Assembly (NCBI RefSeq): GCF_035117555.1
Contig: NZ_JAYKPK010000003.1
Span: forward strand, 310,001-374,000
Reading direction: 5' to 3'
Source: Yoonia sp035117555
GTDB taxonomy: Bacteria; Pseudomonadota; Alphaproteobacteria; Rhodobacterales; Rhodobacteraceae
Length of the DNA stretch: 64,000 bases
Both the position numbers and the translations under genes were made by a program. Shown piece after piece: positions 60,244-64,000 of this stretch. Within the stretch, counting starts at the first letter, position 1, and every line of letters begins with the position of its first letter. The notes under the pieces were generated by a model. That model saw nothing but the letters and a program-made list of their open reading frames with translations. It searched no databases and was not told where the DNA came from.

Positions 60244-61593
60244 TCAAGAGGCTTGCGAATACCGTGCCGCCATCGCGTTAAATCCGTCATAGGCATTGGC
60301 GATGATCCGGGTCAAAACCTTCCCCGCGGGGAAGATTCTGATTTTCTCGCCATCGCGTTCCACGAAACCGGCAAAGTTATCCAGAATGGCCTGATGCACG
60401 GGGGTCAGGATATCTGCATGAGGATGTCGCGATAAGAGATTGAGATCAATTTCAAAATCACACATCAGCATATTGATCGCCTGTGCGCGTAAGCGGTCTT
60501 CTGGCGTCATGGTATAGCCGCGATGCCCCGCGAGATCCCCCGCCTCGATCCTGGCGATATAGGCGGCGGTGGCAGAGGCGTTCTGTACATAGCCCGCGTC
60601 GTATTGGGAGATGGACGATGCGCCGATGCCGATCAGCGTGGGGCAGGTGTCATCGGTATAGCCTTGGAAATTGCGCCGGAGCCGACCGCTGTTGGCGGCA
60701 ATGGTCAGGCTGTCATCGGGCTTGCCGAAATGGTCGATCCCGATAGGCTGATAGCCCGCAGCGACAAAGGCATGGGCGGCCTGTTGGGCGAGGTGATAGC
60801 GATCCTCCTCACTCGGCAGGGCTGTTTCATTAATCAGCTTTTGCCGTTTGGAAAAATTCGGCACATGCGCATAGCCGAACAGCGCGATCCTGTCAGGGTC
60901 CAGCGCGCGGACTTTTGCCAGCGTGTCGGCCAGTTTGGCAGGTGTCTGATGCGGCAAGCCATAAACAAGATCGGCGTTCAGCGATTTGATACCCGCCGCG
61001 CGCAGGCTGTCGACGCAGGCTTTGGTCGTGGCGAAGCTCTGGTCGCGGCCAATCGCGGCTTGCACATCGGGGGCGAAATCCTGAATGCCGATACTTGCGC
61101 GGGTCATCCCCATATCGGCCAGCATGGCGATCTTGGCATCATCGACAAGGGTCGGGTCAATTTCGACCGAGAAATGGAAATCCGGGGCAGGCGGGATTAC
61201 ATCCATCACCGCCTGTGCCAGATCGCGGATCATGTCGGGCGGCAAGATCGTCGGCGTGCCGCCGCCCCAATGCATCTGGCCCATGCTCACGCCAGCAGGC
61301 AGGGTGCGGGCCAGCATGGCCAGTTCCATTTTGACCACGCGCAGATAATTCTCGACGGGTTTCAGCGTGGTCGTGCCTTGCGTCGCGCAAGCGCAGAACC
61401 AGCACAGCCTTTCGCAAAACGGGATGTGGATATAGACCGAGATTGGCACGGCGGGGTCTAGCTTGGTCAGGCAATCGCGTTGAAAATCCGCGCCCACCTC
61501 CGGGTTGAACGCAGTGGCGGGCGGATAGCTGGTGTAGCGGGGCACGCGCGCATCGAACAGGCCCATGCGGCGCAGATTTGCAATATGATCCAT
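60244..61593 (-). CDS. hemN: Oxygen-independent coproporphyrinogen III oxidase
   Basis: Radical SAM enzyme of 449 residues that makes protoporphyrinogen IX without oxygen in heme and bacteriochlorophyll synthesis. The Fe4S4 motif C60-x3-C64-x2-C67 lies in YIHIPFCERLCWFCACAT, and the second conserved region HWGGGTPT follows. IGIQDFAPDVQAAIGRDQ and YGLPHQTPAKL match HemN. The C-terminal residues IRIFPAGKVLTRI are encoded by a copy of the 23-bp palindromic repeat found twice near 41.4 kb. An FNR-like half-conserved box lies 34-47 bp before the start, fitting low-oxygen induction. Confidence 0.93.
   Translation of the reverse strand: MDHIANLRRMGLFDARVPRYTSYPPATAFNPEVGADFQRDCLTKLDPAVPISVYIHIPFCERLCWFCACATQGTTTLKPVENYLRVVKMELAMLARTLPAGVSMGQMHWGGGTPTILPPDMIRDLAQAVMDVIPPAPDFHFSVEIDPTLVDDAKIAMLADMGMTRASIGIQDFAPDVQAAIGRDQSFATTKACVDSLRAAGIKSLNADLVYGLPHQTPAKLADTLAKVRALDPDRIALFGYAHVPNFSKRQKLINETALPSEEDRYHLAQQAAHAFVAAGYQPIGIDHFGKPDDSLTIAANSGRLRRNFQGYTDDTCPTLIGIGASSISQYDAGYVQNASATAAYIARIEAGDLAGHRGYTMTPEDRLRAQAINMLMCDFEIDLNLLSRHPHADILTPVHQAILDNFAGFVERDGEKIRIFPAGKVLTRIIANAYDGFNAMAARYSQAS
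60314..60336 (-). repeat. 23-bp palindromic repeat, copy 3, inside hemN
   Basis: The 16-bp palindrome CTTCCCCGCGGGGAAG (60319-60334) with identical AT and GTTTT flanks on the minus strand, in the same orientation as hemN. It is translated as IFPAGKVL. The whole 23 bp is identical to the two intergenic copies at 41408 and 41468. Confidence 0.85.
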
Positions 61594-61626
61594 GAGGCCA
61601 TGTTGCAGATGATCCGGCGCAGTTTA

Positions 61627-61640
61627 TTGCGCCAGATCAA
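61627..61640 (-). promoter_or_regulatory. Possible FnrL box upstream of hemN
   Basis: On the minus strand TTGATCTGGCGCAA keeps the first half-site TTGAT and the CAA end of the FNR consensus TTGAT-N4-ATCAA, with two mismatches in the second half. It lies 34-47 bp before the hemN ATG. hemN genes of this family are known FnrL targets in Rhodobacter. Confidence 0.45.
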
Positions 61641-61653
61641 ATTGTATTGAAAA

Positions 61654-62256
61654 TCAGGCCAGTTGATCCACGAAACAGGCGGTGATTTCCGCCACCTGTT
61701 CCGAAGGCGTGTCGCGCCGGAAGAAGGTGGCAAAGCCGGTCTCGGGGAACATCAGATAGGTCTGGGTCGAATGATCGACGAGATAATAGTCCGGGTCACC
61801 TTCGACCGCGCGGTAATAGGTCTTATAGGCTTGGCTGGCCGCGCGAATCTGTTCAGGGCTGCCGGTCAGGCCGATCATCTCTGGGTGGAAATTATCGGTG
61901 TAGTCGCGCACCACATCGACCGTGTCGCGCTGCGGATCGACCGAGATGAAGATGGTGCCGATATCGACCCCTTCATCGGCCAGAATCTCTGCGGCAATCG
62001 CATTGCGCATCGAATCGATGGGGCAGACATCGGGGCAGAAGGTGTAGCCGAAATAGACCAGCGTCGGTTTGGTGATGACGTCGGTGTCAGTGACTGTCTC
62101 GCCGGTTTCAGAGACCAGTTCGAACGGGCCTCCAATCGATGCCCCGGCGACGCTTGTATTGCCACAAGGGTCGGGGGTCTGCGTGGTTTGCCAGGTGTAG
62201 ACACCGATGGCGGCGGCGGCGGCCAGCGTGGCGCTGCCAAAAATCACAGCTTTCAT
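61654..62256 (-). CDS. SCO1/SenC-family copper chaperone
   Basis: Membrane-anchored periplasmic thioredoxin-fold protein of 200 residues for CuA-site assembly of cytochrome c oxidase. The N-terminal helix (about 4-21) anchors it. The copper ligands are C74 and C78 in FCPDVCP and H160 in LVDHST, so the site is complete. ISVDPQRDTVDVVRDY is the usual SCO motif. AAAGGAAACATT precedes the ATG. It follows the PCu(A)C gene after a hairpin and precedes hemN, a fitting context of oxidase and heme assembly. Confidence 0.92.
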   Translation of the reverse strand: MKAVIFGSATLAAAAAIGVYTWQTTQTPDPCGNTSVAGASIGGPFELVSETGETVTDTDVITKPTLVYFGYTFCPDVCPIDSMRNAIAAEILADEGVDIGTIFISVDPQRDTVDVVRDYTDNFHPEMIGLTGSPEQIRAASQAYKTYYRAVEGDPDYYLVDHSTQTYLMFPETGFATFFRRDTPSEQVAEITACFVDQLA

Positions 62257-62277
62257 AATGTTTCCTTTCGGGTCGGA

Positions 62278-62304
62278 GCCTCACCCGGATCGTCGGGGTG
62301 AGGC
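62278..62304 (-). other. Intergenic hairpin between PCu(A)C and SCO1 genes
   Basis: GCCTCACCC and GGGTGAGGC form a perfect 9-bp stem around a 9-base centre, 22 bp before the SCO1-like ATG. No T-run follows, so it may tune expression within the operon rather than end it. Confidence 0.5.
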
Positions 62305-62314
62305 CGTGACAGGA

Positions 62315-62779
62315 TCAATGGTTTTCGTGGCCAGTCGGCGCGGGCATGTCGCGGGCGACCACATCGAAAGTGACCGGCACTTCGCCCGCTTGTTCAAAGA
62401 CCAGTGTCGCGCTGATCTCATCGCCTGCGGTCAGCGGCTTGCCTTGCAGGCCCATGAACATGACATGCATGCCGCCGGGTGCCAGCGTGACGGTGTCACC
62501 GGCGGGCACTGGAATCGCATCCAGATGCACCATCCGGGCGACGTCATTTTCAAATTCGGTCGTGTGCAATTGCACGCGGGGGAAGTCGGCGGTGACGGCG
62601 ACCAGCTTGTCATCTTCGGTGCCGGTATTCGTGATGGTCAGGTAACCGCCGCCGGACATGGCACCGGGCGCGGTTTCAAAAGCGCGGGTTTCGGTGATGG
62701 TCAAGGCGCTGTCAGCAAGGGCCGCAGTGGCGCCACAAGCGATAATCATGGCCAGAGCGGCCAGTTTTGGGAATGTCAT
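62315..62779 (-). CDS. PCu(A)C periplasmic copper chaperone
   Basis: Periplasmic copper(I) carrier of 154 residues with signal peptide MTFPKLAALAMIIACGATAALA. The ligand set H(M)-x10-M-x21-H-x-M is visible as QLHTTEFENDVARMVHLD and GGMHVMFM. PCu(A)C proteins hand copper to SCO or directly to cytochrome oxidase. The C-terminal GHENH adds further possible copper-binding histidines. It lies between the DUF2946-like gene and the SCO1-like gene on one strand. Confidence 0.9.
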   Translation of the reverse strand: MTFPKLAALAMIIACGATAALADSALTITETRAFETAPGAMSGGGYLTITNTGTEDDKLVAVTADFPRVQLHTTEFENDVARMVHLDAIPVPAGDTVTLAPGGMHVMFMGLQGKPLTAGDEISATLVFEQAGEVPVTFDVVARDMPAPTGHENH

Positions 62780-62798
62780 AGAAGGGTCTTTCTGGATG

Positions 62799-62816
62799 CG
62801 CGGGTCAGGACCCGCG
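62799..62816. other. Perfect inverted repeat between DUF2946-like and PCu(A)C genes
   Basis: CGCGGGTC, AG, GACCCGCG is an 8-bp perfect inverted repeat 20 bp before the PCu(A)C ATG. It could be a protein-binding site or a weak hairpin. There is no T-run. Confidence 0.35.
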
Positions 62817-62830
62817 TGACGGGGAAAAGT

Positions 62831-63214
62831 TCAGACGTGGTATGAACGATCCCGCGCAGGCGGTGCGCGCGCCGGATGGGGAGGTATGGCCTGCGCACGG
62901 GTGAACGCATGCGCAGACATGGACCAATCGGCAAGGGTGACGCTGATCAGCGTTGCGGCGTCACTTGCCGGGCAGGGCAGGTCGGCCCCGGCCGCGATCA
63001 GACAGGCCATGCAGATATCGACGCCGTGCAACGGCCGCCCGGTATCCGCACAGATCGCCGCCCAATCGCCGCCCGAGAGCAGATAGGCCTGCGCGCGGGC
63101 ATCATCCTGCGGCGGATTATGCCCGAAACTGACCGCCGTCAGCGCCAGCGCGAGCAAGGCCGCGACAAAGCCGCGTGCGATCATCGGGGCGAGGGAGGTG
63201 ATCCGCGAAAACAT
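62831..63214 (-). CDS. DUF2946-like small exported or membrane protein
   Basis: Protein of 127 residues with an N-terminal hydrophobic helix (about 14-30). The CxxC in GVDICMACLIAAG and a spaced pair of cysteines (CADTG, LPCPAS) resemble the DUF2946 family, often found with copper genes. The C-terminus is rich in His, Pro and Arg. GAGGGGAT is close before the ATG. The setting ahead of PCu(A)C and SCO1 suggests a copper-handling role, but this is inferred. Confidence 0.6.
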   Translation of the reverse strand: MFSRITSLAPMIARGFVAALLALALTAVSFGHNPPQDDARAQAYLLSGGDWAAICADTGRPLHGVDICMACLIAAGADLPCPASDAATLISVTLADWSMSAHAFTRAQAIPPHPARAPPARDRSYHV

Positions 63215-63302
63215 ATCCCCTCATCTACCTGTATCGGCGCAAAGGTCCAGCCGGTTTTTTGTCACGGTGTGGGGTGGGATGGCCGCTTGGAGCCAATACT
63301 GC

Positions 63303-63848
63303 CTATAAACCGGTGCTTGCCCATTGAGTGATAACGGCATCTCGATCTTGCTGGCTACGACATCGCCATTTCTGGACATCATCTGTACTTTCGAAGACTT
63401 CGGTGATGTAACTGCGAAATCGTGATTTATTTTTAAGGCTACGAAGCGCAAAACGGTATTGTTGAACTGGCCAGTCGACATTTCCGGTGGGAAGTTCGGG
63501 ACGTGTTTGGCCAAAAAACTTCCATGGTCGCGACAGAAGTTGACATGCCCTGATATGTTCTGGCGGGTCTAGCCAGATTAAAGCATCCGCCTGTTCGACG
63601 GCTTGGAACAAGAGGCTTGGACCGCCTTCAAGTATCCATGCGGGTTTTGCGATTTCGATCGAAAGCGCAGCATCAATTTCTGTACGCGGCCGTTGTTCCC
63701 AATTAGTTGTCAGCTTAATGGCATCAAATGAGACCACCGGAACATCTGGACGCACCAAAGCAAGCTTTGCGGCGAAGTAGCTCTTTCCAACCCCATTTGC
63801 GCCCGTAATAATGATCTTGTCCAAATCGCCCACGCCATCTTGCCTCAT
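63303..63848 (-). CDS. P-loop nucleoside-kinase-like protein
   Basis: Soluble protein of 181 residues. IIITGANGVGKSYFAAKLA is a Walker A loop, IWLDPPEHIRACQLL follows like the lid-type regions of small P-loop kinases, and RFALRSLKNKSRFRSYI is basic. It resembles the adenylate-kinase-like, DNA-topology-modulation (FlaR) group of proteins. Its base composition is lower in GC than the rest of the window and its codon use differs, which suggests recent acquisition. The substrate is unknown. The ATG at 63848 is followed by an alternative GTG at codon 6. Confidence 0.65.
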   Translation of the reverse strand: MRQDGVGDLDKIIITGANGVGKSYFAAKLALVRPDVPVVSFDAIKLTTNWEQRPRTEIDAALSIEIAKPAWILEGGPSLLFQAVEQADALIWLDPPEHIRACQLLSRPWKFFGQTRPELPTGNVDWPVQQYRFALRSLKNKSRFRSYITEVFESTDDVQKWRCRSQQDRDAVITQWASTGL

Positions 63849-64000
63849 TCAAGGGTAAACTGCCTGAAATTAAGTCTGGTGCCAATGACCGCTTCGTCCC
63901 GCAAAGCACACATAGGCCCTGTCTCACAAGAAAACGCGGTTCTTCATCATCCAAAGGCTTTTTCGGGCGATTCGTCCACAGCAAAGGGCGGCGCCATTGG
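63849..64000. other. Window end, no gene assigned
   Basis: About 150 bp of lower-GC sequence. A minus-strand frame (63724-63984) is open and contains LCVLCGTKRSLAPDL, but it overlaps the kinase-like gene and has no supported start. I cannot tell whether it is a real small gene or chance. Confidence 0.3.

Noticed and set aside
63724..63984. 86-aa minus-strand frame at the window end
   Set aside because: It overlaps the kinase-like gene in another frame and has no supported start; it looked briefly like a transposase fragment but shows no transposase motif.
1..64000. Prophage, insertion sequence, toxin-antitoxin or defence island
   Set aside because: No integrase, transposase, capsid, restriction-modification or toxin-antitoxin gene was found; the RHH and DUF4169 genes belong to a conserved fumC operon.

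Overview
This window looks like chromosomal DNA of a Rhodobacteraceae (Roseobacter-group) alphaproteobacterium. The evidence is the high GC content, dense short-spaced operons, a CckA-type hybrid kinase with a CtrA-like box, an alpha-type SOS motif at recA, a circularly permuted (two-piece) tmRNA gene, alphaproteobacterial SspB and the F1-ATPase zeta inhibitor, and a methionine synthase split over separate genes. I see no prophage, no complete insertion sequence and no CRISPR array. Almost everything is core or shell chromosome.

Layout. 0-3.7 kb: the tail of guaB, an RsmB-like rRNA methyltransferase and cckA. 3.7-13.9 kb: an alpha-glucoside uptake and utilisation locus, with glk, a GH1 glycosidase and the LacI-type regulator aglR on the minus strand, and aglEFGAK on the plus strand, divergent from a shared control region with two related operators. 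14.0-16.3 kb: a minus-strand one-carbon operon (virulence-factor-domain protein, MetF-like reductase, methyl-THF:corrinoid methyltransferase). 16.5-25.3 kb: ppx/gppA, rlmE, a sulfotransferase-like gene, recA, alaS, a DUF1330 gene and typA. 25.4-33.9 kb: SMR transporter, YitT protein, icd, a poly-gamma-glutamate-hydrolase-like gene, a class II glutamine amidotransferase, a FixJ-type regulator overlapping tail to tail with an HWE kinase, a CorB/CNNM-like protein, an AI-2E-family permease and a CAU tRNA. 34.1-44.7 kb: a secreted PRC-barrel protein, purMN, rnd, sufE, the DUF1638 / corrinoid protein / BmtB parts of methionine synthesis, a PA0069-type radical SAM gene, the ATPase zeta subunit and purC-purS-purQ. 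44.7-50.9 kb: dctBD and rne. 51-59.4 kb: tusA, ccdA, a membrane hydrolase-like protein coupled to a cytochrome P450, a small protein, the sspB-fumC-DUF4169-RHH operon, chrA and a DUF1194 protein. 59.5-64 kb: ssrA (tmRNA), a small membrane protein, hemN, a copper-delivery group (SCO1, PCu(A)C, DUF2946-like) and a lower-GC end with a P-loop kinase-like gene.

How the parts work together. The agl locus imports alpha-glucosides, hydrolyses them in the cytoplasm and phosphorylates the glucose. Three widely spaced loci (14-16 kb, 38.5-40.1 kb, 41.5-42.5 kb) together carry the methyl-THF, corrinoid and homocysteine modules that are fused in one MetH protein in many bacteria. purMN and purCSQ cover five steps or subunits of purine synthesis. 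hemN, SCO1 and PCu(A)C fit micro-aerobic or anaerobic heme and cytochrome oxidase assembly.

Less routine observations: a 57-residue membrane protein translationally coupled to DUF1638; a DctD-like regulator without the GAFTGA loop needed for sigma-54; a perfectly conserved 23-bp palindromic repeat in two intergenic copies and one copy inside hemN; a family of 3'-intergenic repeats; and the coupled hydrolase-P450 pair. None is proven to be a new system from sequence alone.
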